NCBI RefSeq assembly: GCF_018918005.1
Contig: NZ_JAHLPR010000008.1
Coordinates: 62,001 to 126,000, forward strand
DNA: 64,000 nt
Direction of reading: 5' to 3'
Origin: Paenibacillus sp. MSJ-34
Lineage (GTDB): Bacteria; Bacillota; Bacilli; Paenibacillales; Paenibacillaceae
Part shown: piece after piece, positions 1 through 7,247 of the stretch
How positions within the stretch are numbered: position 1 is the stretch's first letter
Layout of the letters: each line of letters starts with the position of its first letter
Position numbers and translations under genes: made by a program
Notes under the pieces: model-generated
The model's input: the letters and a program-made list of their open reading frames with translations, nothing else
Told to the model about the DNA's origin: nothing
Databases searched by the model: none

Positions 1-693
1 TTTGAAGTCATTATTCAGCTTGGGGCCATTTTGGCCATTGCCGTCGTTTACAGGCAGCGGATTATGAATATGCTCGGCATTTACCGCACGGAATCGCGGA
101 AATTGAACGAACCGCCGAAGAAGACGCTGAATTTGCTGCATGTCGCTCTTGGGATTGCGCCGGCATTAATCGTCGCTTTTTTCGCCAAAGATTATATTAA
201 AAGCTTGTTCAGCGCCAAGACGGTGCTTCTCGCCCTGGCGGCCGGAGGGGTGTTCATGTTGTTCGCCGAACTTATGTCGCGCAGCAAAGTGAGAACGACG
301 GCGCATGATATGGACGGCATTACATACAAGCAAGCGGCCATCGTCGGTTTATATCAATGTATTTCCGTCTTGTGGCCCGGCTTCTCCCGTTCGGGCGCGA
401 CGATTTCCGGGGGAATGTTAAGCGGTCTTAGCTATCGAGCGGCCGCGGATTTCTCCTTCTTGATCGCCATTCCGATTATGTGCGCCGCCACAGGCTATGA
501 ACTGCTGAGCAGCTACAAAGCTATTTTATCGGGCGACCTTGGCTTTTTCATCGTCGGCTTCATCGTTTCATTCGTCGTCGCCTATATCGTGGTTGTCGCA
601 TTTTTAAAATATATTCAAAAAATTCAGCTTCGGCATTTTGCGTATTATCGTTTTCTGATCGCCGCATTATTTTGGTTTTTCGTGATGCGTTAA
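1..693 (+). CDS. uppP: Undecaprenyl-diphosphate phosphatase UppP (5'-truncated by window edge)
   Basis: This membrane enzyme dephosphorylates undecaprenyl diphosphate, recycling the lipid carrier for peptidoglycan and teichoic acid synthesis; it also gives bacitracin tolerance. The reading frame is open from base 1 with no start, so the first 40-50 residues of a family usually about 270 long are missing; 230 residues remain. The signature PGFSRSGATISGG, the family's arginine/serine active-site segment, lies about residues 126-138, followed by hydrophobic helices to the C-terminus. No gene overlaps it, and a TTGGCA/TGCCAA palindrome follows the stop. Identification is firm; only the 5' end is unseen. 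Confidence 0.95.
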   Translation, partial: FEVIIQLGAILAIAVVYRQRIMNMLGIYRTESRKLNEPPKKTLNLLHVALGIAPALIVAFFAKDYIKSLFSAKTVLLALAAGGVFMLFAELMSRSKVRTTAHDMDGITYKQAAIVGLYQCISVLWPGFSRSGATISGGMLSGLSYRAAADFSFLIAIPIMCAATGYELLSSYKAILSGDLGFFIVGFIVSFVVAYIVVVAFLKYIQKIQLRHFAYYRFLIAALFWFFVMR

Positions 694-696
694 AAT

Positions 697-712
697 TTGG
701 CAAACATGCCAA
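697..712. promoter_or_regulatory. TTGGCA-N4-TGCCAA palindrome
   Basis: A perfect 6-bp inverted repeat with a 4-bp centre sits between the uppP stop and the HD-GYP gene. A nearly identical copy lies at 7138-7153 upstream of selD. It could be an operator half-site pair or a weak hairpin; no regulator is identified. Confidence 0.3.
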
Positions 713-787
713 TACTAAAAGGGACGGAATTTCTGCCCCTTGCCGATTGCTAAGAAATATTCACGGAGCGGAACAGGGGTTTTGTCA

Positions 788-1876
788 TTGCGTTTGTTAT
801 CCATTCATGCTTGCAAGCCCGGCATAAGGCTTGCCAAAAAAATAATCAACGATGAAGGACTTGTATTGCTGGCGGAGAACGCCGAATTGACCGCTTCGAT
901 TTTGAAGCGGCTGGAGCGTCTAGGAATCGATTTCGTGTATATCGCAGACCCGATGACAGAGGATGTCGTCGTTCCCGAACTATTGTCGGAAACAACGAGG
1001 CGAGCGGCGATGCTTGAAATACGATCCCAATTTCGCAGGTTAATGGAGCAGCCCGTGCAGAAGCACAAACAGGCTTTCTCCTATCCGCAATTGGGCAAGC
1101 AATTTCGCAAAGTGCTGGGATCGGTCATTGACGATTTGAGCGCCCACGAAGATGCGATGATTATGCTTACGGAAATCAACTCGACCGATCATTATTTATT
1201 TCGTCATTCCTTGAACGTATGCATGTATGCGACGCTGTTAGGCATCGCTAACGGGTATTCGCGCGATGAGCTAATGACGCTCGGACTCGGTGCGCTGCTG
1301 CACGATATCGGCAAGACGCAAATATCCGATGACATCTTGCTTAAGCCCGGACCGCTGACGGAGTCGGAATTTGCGGAGATGAAACGGCATACCGTCTTAG
1401 GTTTCCAAATGTTGAAGGACGAGCCCAATATTCCGTTGTTGTCCGCCCATTGCGCGTTTCAACATCATGAACGGATTAACGGAAGCGGGTATCCGCGCGG
1501 ACTGCAGGGGGACGCGATCGATGAATACGCCAAATGGATCGGCGTAGTCGATTCATACGATGCCATGACATGTCATCGCGTGTACAGGCAAGCCCGTCTT
1601 CCGCATCAGGCGATGGAAATATTGTATACCGGTTCGGGAACATTGTACGAGCAGCGCATGCTGGAAACGTTTCGGGACAAGGTAGCCATCTACCCGCTAG
1701 GAATCGACGTGCGGCTAAACACGGGGGAGAAGGGCGTCGTTGTACGGATTCATCCGAGCAACCCGCAGCGTCCGGTCGTCCGCGTGCTGCAGTCGCCCGA
1801 CAATACCGTGCTCTCGGCTCCTTACGAGATCGATCTGTCCACCCGCCTGAATTTGATCATTACGGAAGTGGGTTAG
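788..1876 (+). CDS. HD-GYP domain phosphohydrolase (probable c-di-GMP phosphodiesterase)
   Basis: HD-GYP proteins hydrolyse cyclic di-GMP or related signals. The HD motif is seen in LLHDIGKTQI, followed by the helix containing HHERINGSGYPRGL, the GYP-type signature, all within residues about 140-300. A C-terminal stretch of about 60 residues resembles the small beta domain of Bacillales HD-GYP proteins. The protein starts with a segment rich in family-typical residues (SIHACKPGIRLAK). I chose the TTG at 788 because AGGGG at 775-779 precedes it by 8 nt; a TTG at 740 in the same frame lacks a convincing ribosome binding site. No transmembrane segment is visible, so it should be cytosolic. Substrate is inferred from family. 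A strong terminator follows at 1919. Confidence 0.88.
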   Translation: MRLLSIHACKPGIRLAKKIINDEGLVLLAENAELTASILKRLERLGIDFVYIADPMTEDVVVPELLSETTRRAAMLEIRSQFRRLMEQPVQKHKQAFSYPQLGKQFRKVLGSVIDDLSAHEDAMIMLTEINSTDHYLFRHSLNVCMYATLLGIANGYSRDELMTLGLGALLHDIGKTQISDDILLKPGPLTESEFAEMKRHTVLGFQMLKDEPNIPLLSAHCAFQHHERINGSGYPRGLQGDAIDEYAKWIGVVDSYDAMTCHRVYRQARLPHQAMEILYTGSGTLYEQRMLETFRDKVAIYPLGIDVRLNTGEKGVVVRIHPSNPQRPVVRVLQSPDNTVLSAPYEIDLSTRLNLIITEVG

Positions 1877-1918
1877 ATCGACGTTGCATGCTTCGATCGG
1901 CACAAGTCGTTTCGCATG

Positions 1919-1946
1919 AAACCTGGCAACGCGCCAGGTTTTTTTC
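1919..1946 (+). terminator. Rho-independent terminator after HD-GYP gene
   Basis: An 8-bp stem AACCTGGC/GCCAGGTT with a 5-nt loop is followed by a run of T residues. Confidence 0.85.
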
Positions 1947-2006
1947 GAGTTTCATCGATGGATAGCCAAGCCGCGGAACGAACATCGACCGTAGGGAGCA
2001 TAGCAG

Positions 2007-2468
2007 TTGAGAGAAGCAGCCGTGAAGGGCGTTTTTTGGCGATGGGGCCATTGGATCGGGCTATTTGAAAGATTTGTTTCAGGCAACGTCGACCGGCACC
2101 GTATTTATGATACTGATCATTTTTTGCGTCGTGTTCGGCATTTTGATGGACTACGAAGTATTCCTCATTTCGCGCATCTCCCAAGAATATGAAACATCGG
2201 GCGATAACATGCGTAGTACTGCTAAAGGACTGATGAAGACCGGAGGCATGATTACGAGCGCCGCGTTATTTTAATTACGGTGGTCGGAGCGTTTATTTTC
2301 ACGGATAATGAAATGATGAAAGCGGTCGGTTTAGGGCTTGCGACGGCGGTGTTGCTGGACGCAACGCTGGTTCGTATTTTTCTCGTGCCGGCTTTCATGA
2401 AACTGATGGGAAAGGCGAATTGGTGGGCGCCCAAATGGATGAACCCGATTCGTCCCCGGTCAAAATAA
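2007..2468 (+). pseudogene. MMPL/RND-type transporter, C-terminal remnant with frameshifts
   Basis: Three frames together read as the C-terminal end of an MMPL family membrane transporter. The first fragment (from 2007) gives GVFWRWGHWIG, the next (from about 2065) gives VVFGILMDYEVFLISRISQ, a hallmark of the family, and the last (2280-2468) gives the final two helices and the terminal FLVPAFMKLMG region. A stop near 2274 separates the last two: adding one base in the run around 2265-2275 would restore the frame. More than 500 residues of a normal MMPL protein are absent upstream, where the HD-GYP terminator lies. It is a decayed gene, not a short protein. Confidence 0.85.
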
Positions 2469-2493
2469 CGGAATAGGAACGGGTGTTTGCAAG

Positions 2494-3642
2494 ATGAAGA
2501 ATGGAAATAGTGTAGCAGAAGCATTAACGGCGCAGCCTTTATCGCCGGAATACGATCCGTGGGATCCGATTCGTTCCCTGCAAATGTACGGCAAGCATGT
2601 ATTGACGAGCGTCGAGATGACGGTGACGAATTTATGCAATATGCGGTGCGAGCATTGCGCGGTCGGATACTCGCTATCCGTGACGGAGGGAGAGCATATT
2701 CCGCTCGAACTGATGTTGAAGCGGCTCGATGAAGTAGAGCATTTGGAAACGATCAGCATAACGGGAGGAGAACCTTCCTTTCAACGGAAAACGGTGGAAC
2801 AATACATGATCCCGTTGCTGAAATACGCCCGCGAACGTGGCGTCCGCTCGCAGCTTAATTCGAACGTCACGTTGGATTACGAACGGTACGAGGCGCTTGC
2901 TCCTTACTTGGACGTTATGCATATCTCCTTCAACTATACGAGCGCCGAAGACTTTCACGCGGTCGGTTTCGCCCGTACGGGGCATGAGGTCAATTACAAC
3001 GCCGCGGCGAAGCTGTATGAAAGAATGATCGAGAACGCGCGCAAGCTGAGCGCGGCGGGTATGTTCGTATCGGCGGAATCGATGATCAATTACCGCACGC
3101 ATCATAAGATCGTCGAAATTCATCGGCTCATCGACGAGATGGGCTGCCGCCGGCATGAAGTGCATCCGATGTATCCGTCGGCGTTCGCATCCAATTTGCC
3201 GATGCTGTCGCTGGACGAAATGCGCGCAGCCATTCATCGGCTGCTCGACGGCCGCAATCCGGAGTTATGGATGCTCTTCGGGACGCTGCCGTTCTTCCGC
3301 TGCAATGACAACGACGAGGACCGGCGGTTGTTGCGGCGGCTGCAGGCAGAACCGAATGTAACGCTCCGCAACGATCCCGACGGGCGCAACCGGCTTAATG
3401 TCAATTTGTTTACCGGCGATGTGTTCGTGACCGATTTCGCCGCAATTCCTTCGTTCGGCAACATCCGCGAACAGACGCTTGATTCCGTTTTTAACGAATG
3501 GTTGCGGAAGCATCCGCTTGCCGCGCAAGTGAACTGCCATTGCCCGGCTGCGAACTGCTGCGGACCGAATCTGCTGGTAGCGGATATGTACTACAAAAAT
3601 ATCGACTTTACAACGAGAATCGCATTTCCTGACATCGTATAA
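2494..3642 (+). CDS. yfkAB: Radical SAM protein YfkAB
   Basis: Radical SAM enzyme of unknown substrate, 382 residues. The [4Fe-4S]-binding motif CNMRCEHC (CxxxCxxC) is at about residues 47-54, and the SAM-contacting GGEPS is at about 91-95. The C-terminal region carries CHCPAANC, the CxCxxxxC motif that defines the YfkAB family and may bind an auxiliary cluster, plus a nearby CC pair. The start ATG at 2494 follows a weak purine-rich stretch. The next gene begins 30 nt downstream and may be co-transcribed. Upstream is the MMPL remnant. Family assignment rests on the two cysteine motifs and length; the reaction is unknown. Confidence 0.88.
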   Translation: MKNGNSVAEALTAQPLSPEYDPWDPIRSLQMYGKHVLTSVEMTVTNLCNMRCEHCAVGYSLSVTEGEHIPLELMLKRLDEVEHLETISITGGEPSFQRKTVEQYMIPLLKYARERGVRSQLNSNVTLDYERYEALAPYLDVMHISFNYTSAEDFHAVGFARTGHEVNYNAAAKLYERMIENARKLSAAGMFVSAESMINYRTHHKIVEIHRLIDEMGCRRHEVHPMYPSAFASNLPMLSLDEMRAAIHRLLDGRNPELWMLFGTLPFFRCNDNDEDRRLLRRLQAEPNVTLRNDPDGRNRLNVNLFTGDVFVTDFAAIPSFGNIREQTLDSVFNEWLRKHPLAAQVNCHCPAANCCGPNLLVADMYYKNIDFTTRIAFPDIV

Positions 3643-3672
3643 CGAGATGATCTACGGGAAAGGTTGTGAGTT

Positions 3673-4704
3673 ATGTCTGTCAAGCAACTGATTGTCATTG
3701 CGCTCGGTCTCGGCTTTTTGTACGGGCTGTTCACGGTCGGCGCGCCCTTTCTGCTCGCGATTGTGCTTGCCGTGCTGCTCGAGCCGATCACCGCGTTTTT
3801 GATGCGGTCGTTGAAACTGAAGCGCATTCCTGCAGCGACGTTGACTTGCACGGTATTCCTCCTTCTTCTGATCGGCGGCATTTATATCGTCGGCGCGCAA
3901 GTATTCGTCCAATTTATGAACTACTGGCAATACGCTCCCGTCTACTTTCAAGACGTACAGGCTTATATTCAATCCGCGTTCGCGCAAGCGCAAGGATTGT
4001 ACCAAAATTTCTCGCCGGATGTCGCAGGCTCCATCGAGCAATTTTTGTCCGGATTGAGCGGTCAGCTCGGGAAAGTGGTTAACACGTTGTCGCAAACGTT
4101 TCTGTCTCTTGCCAAAGGCATTCCGGGATTGTTCGTGTTCTTCATCGTATTCTTGGTAGCCGTTTATATGTTCAGCTTCGGCATGGGGACGATGAGAGCG
4201 TCGATTCTATCTTTGTTCGAGGAAAGGTCCCATAAGCAAGTGAACGAAGTGATGAGCAGCTTGAAACAATCGATCTTCGGCTTCATTCGCGCGCAAATCA
4301 TACTGAGCTTGTTTACCTATATTACGACATTGGCAGGACTGTTAATATTGCGGGTCGAATATCCGCTGGCCATCGCTTTGCTTGTCACGATTGTAGATAT
4401 TTTGCCGATTTTGGGCGTCGGTTCGGCATTGGTTCCGTGGGCGATCTATTGTCTGCTGACGGGAGACTGGTTTGTCGGAATCGGTTTGATCGTCTTATTT
4501 ATCTTCATTACCGTACTGCGCCGCGTCATCGAACCGAAAATATTGGGCGATGCCGTCGGAATCGGCGCTTTGTCCGCGTTAATCAGCCTTTATGTCGGAT
4601 TTAAACTGGTGGGCGTTGTCGGACTGTTTCTCGGTCCGCTCGTCGTCATTATTTATCAGGCGATGCGCAAAGCGGGACTGCTGCAAATCAAAATCAGGTT
4701 TTAA
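3673..4704 (+). CDS. AI-2E family transporter-like membrane protein (YtvI/YdbI type)
   Basis: A 343-residue polytopic membrane protein of the AI-2E/PurR-permease family. Several hydrophobic helices are visible at the N-terminus (about 4-35 and 55-75), then a hydrophilic region with amphipathic segments, then a C-terminal block of helices containing VDILPILGVGSALVPW and RRVIEPKILGDAVGI, both highly typical of the family. A second paralogue, ytvI, lies at 33047. Members include sporulation membrane proteins and ion exporters; autoinducer transport cannot be assumed. It lies 30 nt after yfkAB and is followed by a strong terminator, so the two may form an operon. Confidence 0.85.
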   Translation: MSVKQLIVIALGLGFLYGLFTVGAPFLLAIVLAVLLEPITAFLMRSLKLKRIPAATLTCTVFLLLLIGGIYIVGAQVFVQFMNYWQYAPVYFQDVQAYIQSAFAQAQGLYQNFSPDVAGSIEQFLSGLSGQLGKVVNTLSQTFLSLAKGIPGLFVFFIVFLVAVYMFSFGMGTMRASILSLFEERSHKQVNEVMSSLKQSIFGFIRAQIILSLFTYITTLAGLLILRVEYPLAIALLVTIVDILPILGVGSALVPWAIYCLLTGDWFVGIGLIVLFIFITVLRRVIEPKILGDAVGIGALSALISLYVGFKLVGVVGLFLGPLVVIIYQAMRKAGLLQIKIRF

Positions 4705-4745
4705 ATCCGCAACGGCAACCAAACGTTTCATCGTTGTTTTGTGAC

Positions 4746-4782
4746 AAACCTTTCAAGCTTGTCGGGCTTGGAAGGTTTTTTT
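4746..4782 (+). terminator. Rho-independent terminator
   Basis: A 12-bp stem with one mismatch (AACCTTTCAAGC pairing with GCTTGGAAGGTT) is followed by seven T residues. It closes the yfkAB/AI-2E unit. Confidence 0.88.
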
Positions 4783-4817
4783 GTCTAAAAAAAGCGGTCA
4801 CTTTCATGGGCGAACGT

Positions 4818-4826
4818 CATATGTTA
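4818..4826 (+). promoter_or_regulatory. Candidate sigma-E-type -10 element of cotJ operon
   Basis: CATATGTTA matches the CATANNNTA pattern of mother-cell sigma factors and lies 58 nt before the cotJA start. The cotJ operon of B. subtilis is sigma-E dependent, which supports the reading. No clear -35 is assigned. Confidence 0.4.
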
Positions 4827-4884
4827 GTAAAAGAAAACGGAAGCGAAGCGAATCGCAAATCACTTTTTAGGAGGTCGAAAAATA

Positions 4885-5100
4885 GTGAATTCGCAGGTTA
4901 GATATTACTACCCTTTTATCGGACCTTTCGATCCATGTCCGCCGATTAGGGTGAAATCGTACGTTGTCCCGCCGAATCAATTCATCGTGTTTCAGCCGCC
5001 GAATTTACCGCAGTTTCCGCTGCGTGAGGCGCTTAAGCGGGGAACGTTATGGCCGGCGCTCTACAGTCCGTACGAGTCGAAATGGGGGAAAGGGAGGTAA
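4885..5100 (+). CDS. cotJA: Spore coat-associated protein CotJA
   Basis: First gene of the cotJ operon, 71 residues. The conserved block with VPPNQF, FQPPNLPQFPL, EAL and GTLWPALYSPY spans about residues 28-64 and is diagnostic for CotJA. The GTG start at 4885 follows TAGGAGGTCG with good spacing. CotJA is a small inner-coat polypeptide that associates with CotJC during assembly in the mother cell. The stop is 6 nt before cotJB, so translation is probably coupled. A sigma-E-like -10 lies upstream. Confidence 0.93.
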   Translation: MNSQVRYYYPFIGPFDPCPPIRVKSYVVPPNQFIVFQPPNLPQFPLREALKRGTLWPALYSPYESKWGKGR

Positions 5101-5106
5101 TCCGCT

Positions 5107-5376
5107 ATGGAAACGGAAAACCGTTTGGACGAAAGATATTATCAAATGCTGGAGCAATTGCAAACGTTGGATTTCGCCCTTGTTGAACTTTCTCTTTATT
5201 TGAATACGCATCCGACCGACGCAAACGCCATTAAACAATTCAACCAGTTGGCTCAAGAGCGGATGCAATGCGCTTATCAATTCGAGCAGGCATACGGTCC
5301 GCTGATGCAATTCGGGCACAGCTTCTCCAAGTATCCATGGCAATGGGTGGAGAGTCCTTGGCCGTGGCAGGTGTAA
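5107..5376 (+). CDS. cotJB: Spore coat protein CotJB
   Basis: Second cotJ gene, 89 residues. The helical pattern (YYQMLEQLQTLDFALVELSLYLNTHP) followed by a Gln/Tyr-rich segment and a Trp/Pro-rich tail is the CotJB pattern. It begins 6 nt after cotJA with GGGAGG just upstream, overlapping the end of cotJA. Its exact role in the spore coat is not known; in B. subtilis it is encoded with CotJA and CotJC and needed for normal coat assembly. The function here is inferred from family and operon position. Confidence 0.93.
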   Translation: METENRLDERYYQMLEQLQTLDFALVELSLYLNTHPTDANAIKQFNQLAQERMQCAYQFEQAYGPLMQFGHSFSKYPWQWVESPWPWQV

Positions 5377-5422
5377 GCGCGGTTCGCCCGGTTGTCATAT
5401 CTAAATAAGGAGGAACGTATCC

Positions 5423-5992
5423 ATGTGGATCTATGAAAAAAAATTGCAATATCCGGTGCGCGTCAGCAAGTGCGATCCGCATATGGCGAAATTGCTGCTG
5501 GAGCAGTACGGCGGAGCGGACGGCGAGCTTGCGGCAGCATTGCGGTACTTAAATCAACGGTATTCTATTCCGGATCGGGTGATCGGCCTGCTGACGGATA
5601 TCGGCACGGAAGAATTTGCGCACTTGGAAATGATTGCGACGATGGTTTACAAACTCGTAAAAGACGCGACGGTGGAGCAGATCAAAGCGGCGGGATTGGA
5701 CCCGCATTATGTCAATCATGACAAGGCGCTGTTTTATCAAAATGCCGCCGGAGATCCGTGGACGGCTACATACATTCAGGCTAAGGGCGATCCGATCGCG
5801 GATCTCTACGAGGATATCGCAGCCGAAGAAAAAGCCCGCGCTACGTATCAATGGCTGATCGATATGACGGACGATGTCGATTTGCAGGACGGGCTGAAGT
5901 TTTTGCGCGAACGGGAAATCGTTCATTCCCTTCGTTTCCGGGAAGCGGTCGAAATATTGAAGGACGAGCGGGATAAAAAGAAGGTGTTTTGA
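5423..5992 (+). CDS. cotJC: Spore coat manganese catalase CotJC
   Basis: A 189-residue protein of the manganese catalase family found in spore coats. The start MWIYEKKLQYP and acidic/His residues of the di-iron/manganese helices (GADGELAAALRYL, GTEEFAHLEMI, and AAEEKARATYQWLI with a later REREIVH) are visible, arranged as two EExxH-like pairs of a ferritin-like four-helix bundle. Length agrees with the family. AAGGAGG lies 8-10 nt before the ATG. It is the last gene of cotJABC and is followed by a hairpin terminator. It probably removes hydrogen peroxide at, or protects, the coat. Confidence 0.94.
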   Translation: MWIYEKKLQYPVRVSKCDPHMAKLLLEQYGGADGELAAALRYLNQRYSIPDRVIGLLTDIGTEEFAHLEMIATMVYKLVKDATVEQIKAAGLDPHYVNHDKALFYQNAAGDPWTATYIQAKGDPIADLYEDIAAEEKARATYQWLIDMTDDVDLQDGLKFLREREIVHSLRFREAVEILKDERDKKKVF

Positions 5993-6008
5993 GAATACGA
6001 AAAATGGC

Positions 6009-6055
6009 AGCATCTTACGCCGAACTTGGTTCAGGCAGAAGATGCTTTATTTTTT
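6009..6055 (+). terminator. Terminator of cotJ operon
   Basis: AGCATCTT pairs with AAGATGCT (8 bp) around a 22-nt loop, followed by TTTATTTTT. It lies 16 nt after the cotJC stop. Confidence 0.7.
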
Positions 6056-6133
6056 ATGCGCGGCGTTATCGAAAGTTTTTTGGCAGGGTAACGGTATTGG
6101 GGGTAACGCGGATAAACAGTCCATTATTCCGGT

Positions 6134-6190
6134 TCTGACGACTCGGACCTCTCTTTATCCCGCCCTTCTGTCGATATCCCCCTCATTCAG
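6134..6190 (+). repeat. Dispersed repeat, full copy A1
   Basis: Full-length copy. It begins with TCTGACG, continues through a CTCTCTTT segment and ends with the core CTTCTGTCGATATCCC then CCTCATTCAG. The same order of blocks is found at 42191-42255 and 42287-42350. Confidence 0.75.
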
Positions 6191-6208
6191 TAGTTTGATT
6201 CAGCGATC

Positions 6209-6234
6209 TGTGGCTCGATATCCCCCTCATTCAG
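6209..6234 (+). repeat. Dispersed repeat, partial copy A2
   Basis: Only the 3' core is present (CTCGATATCCCCCTCATTCAG-like, 6214-6234). It is nearly identical to the end of copy A1 18 nt upstream. Confidence 0.65.
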
Positions 6235-6310
6235 GCCAACGCAGATACGATTCAAATCACGGAACGACGGTCCCCGGCAATGCCGGCGCGGCACGATCGC
6301 GGCGGACCCG

Positions 6311-6363
6311 GTATCTTTCTGAACGAAAGGGATTTCCACAAAAGGCGAAAAAAGACGATCCGC
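6311..6363 (-). repeat. Dispersed repeat, inverted copy A3
   Basis: On the minus strand this reads a GCGGATCG block, a TTTTTTCGCC block, TTTGTGGAAATCCC and TTTCGTTCAGAAAG, matching the inverted copy at 43497-43568 including its GCGGATCG end. Confidence 0.7.
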
Positions 6364-6384
6364 TTGCGGCAATGAGCAAGAGTG

Positions 6385-6421
6385 AAAAAGCCCCCTCCAT
6401 TCGACGCGGAAGAGGCTTTTT
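6385..6421 (-). terminator. Terminator of lysE-family gene
   Basis: AAAAAGCC and GGCTTTTT pair across a central CTCC/GGAA-type stem; read on the minus strand it ends in a T run just after the lysE stop. Confidence 0.7.
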
Positions 6422-6428
6422 GCTGTGC

Positions 6429-7055
6429 TCACCGGCTTTGAAACGCCACTTTCAATCCGAGTCCGATATAGATGGCCCCTACAAATTTGCCGCTCCAGCG
6501 GCCGATCCAGGAGATACGCTTGATCAAGCGCCCGAGAACGCCGACGCTCATGGCAATGAGCGTTGTATAAACCGCGCTAAGAAGTACGAAGATGAGGCCA
6601 AACGCCAAAAATTGCGGAATCGTCGGCCCTAGTTCCGGATTCACGAACTGGGGCAAAAACGCCAGGAAGAAGAGGGCGGTTTTCGGGTTAAGAATTTCCA
6701 CCATAATGGCTTGACCGTAAGAACGGAAAGCCGACACCGGGGCTACCTTCGGCATCTCTGGATCTGCGGGCTTCTCCAATATCGCGCGAATTCCTAAGTA
6801 AATCAAATAAGCCGCTCCCGCAAATTTGACAAAATTGAACGCGACCGCGGAAGTCATCAAAATCGCGGAAAGCCCTACCGCCGCACATAGCGTATGAATC
6901 AAATCGCCGGTCGCGATCCCAAGCCCGGCCATCACTCCCGCTTTGCGCCCGCCCTGAGCCGTACGGGTCACGACGAGAAGAACGGCCGGCCCCGGCACAA
7001 GAAAAAGGCCGATTACAATCACTACAAAAGTGCTCAACGTAGTAAGATCGAACAT
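6429..7055 (-). CDS. LysE/RhtB family amino-acid exporter
   Basis: A 208-residue inner-membrane exporter of the LysE superfamily, which extrudes amino acids or derivatives. Five to six hydrophobic helices are evident; the conserved N-terminal VPGPAVLLVVTRTAQGGRKAG and the central ILNPKTALFFLAFLPQF motifs identify the RhtB branch. I chose the ATG at 7055 because GGAGGGG lies 8 nt before it; an upstream in-frame ATG would add seven residues and has no such site. The gene stands alone, ending in a terminator and divergent from selD. The substrate cannot be deduced. Confidence 0.9.
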   Translation of the reverse strand: MFDLTTLSTFVVIVIGLFLVPGPAVLLVVTRTAQGGRKAGVMAGLGIATGDLIHTLCAAVGLSAILMTSAVAFNFVKFAGAAYLIYLGIRAILEKPADPEMPKVAPVSAFRSYGQAIMVEILNPKTALFFLAFLPQFVNPELGPTIPQFLAFGLIFVLLSAVYTTLIAMSVGVLGRLIKRISWIGRWSGKFVGAIYIGLGLKVAFQSR

Positions 7056-7137
7056 ATTGTTTCCCCTCCACATCACATCGTGTTTCCAATAAATTTAGAG
7101 GTAATTATAACAAAAATCGCGCGTTAGTAAAATAGCC

Positions 7138-7153
7138 TTGGCAAACGTGCCGA
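7138..7153. promoter_or_regulatory. TTGGCA/TGCC palindrome in the lysE-selD gap
   Basis: TTGGCAAACGTGCCGA repeats the palindrome at 697-712 with two substitutions. It lies between two divergent genes, where an operator would be expected. Function unknown. Confidence 0.3.
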
Positions 7154-7201
7154 ATTAACGGTAGCAAACATAGATAAATCGCATATTCGCTTCAATCGTA
7201 T

Positions 7202-7207
7202 TATAAT
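7202..7207 (+). promoter_or_regulatory. Candidate -10 box of selD
   Basis: TATAAT at 7202-7207, 41 nt before the selD start. The -35 region is weak, so only the -10 is called. Confidence 0.35.
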
Positions 7208-7247
7208 GGAATACATAGGTTAAGTAATCGAAAGGCAGGGAGTTCGC

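Larger units (their letters stand above)
6056..6384. other. Gene-free intergenic stretch holding three repeat copies
   Basis: I see no credible gene here. Open frames in it have no ribosome binding site and run through the repeats and into lysE antisense. The stretch contains three copies of a dispersed repeat (6134-6190, 6209-6234 and, inverted, 6311-6363) that reappears around the transposase-like gene at 42525. Confidence 0.7.

Noticed and set aside
740-787. Longer HD-GYP protein starting at TTG 740
   Set aside because: No ribosome site precedes it, and the family-typical N-terminus begins at the TTG at 788.
3673-4704. Autoinducer-2 exporter function
   Set aside because: Family name only; most Bacillales members act in sporulation or ion transport, and no quorum-sensing gene is nearby.
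6042-6632. A 196-codon open frame on the plus strand
   Set aside because: It runs through repeat copies and into lysE antisense; no ribosome site; not a gene.
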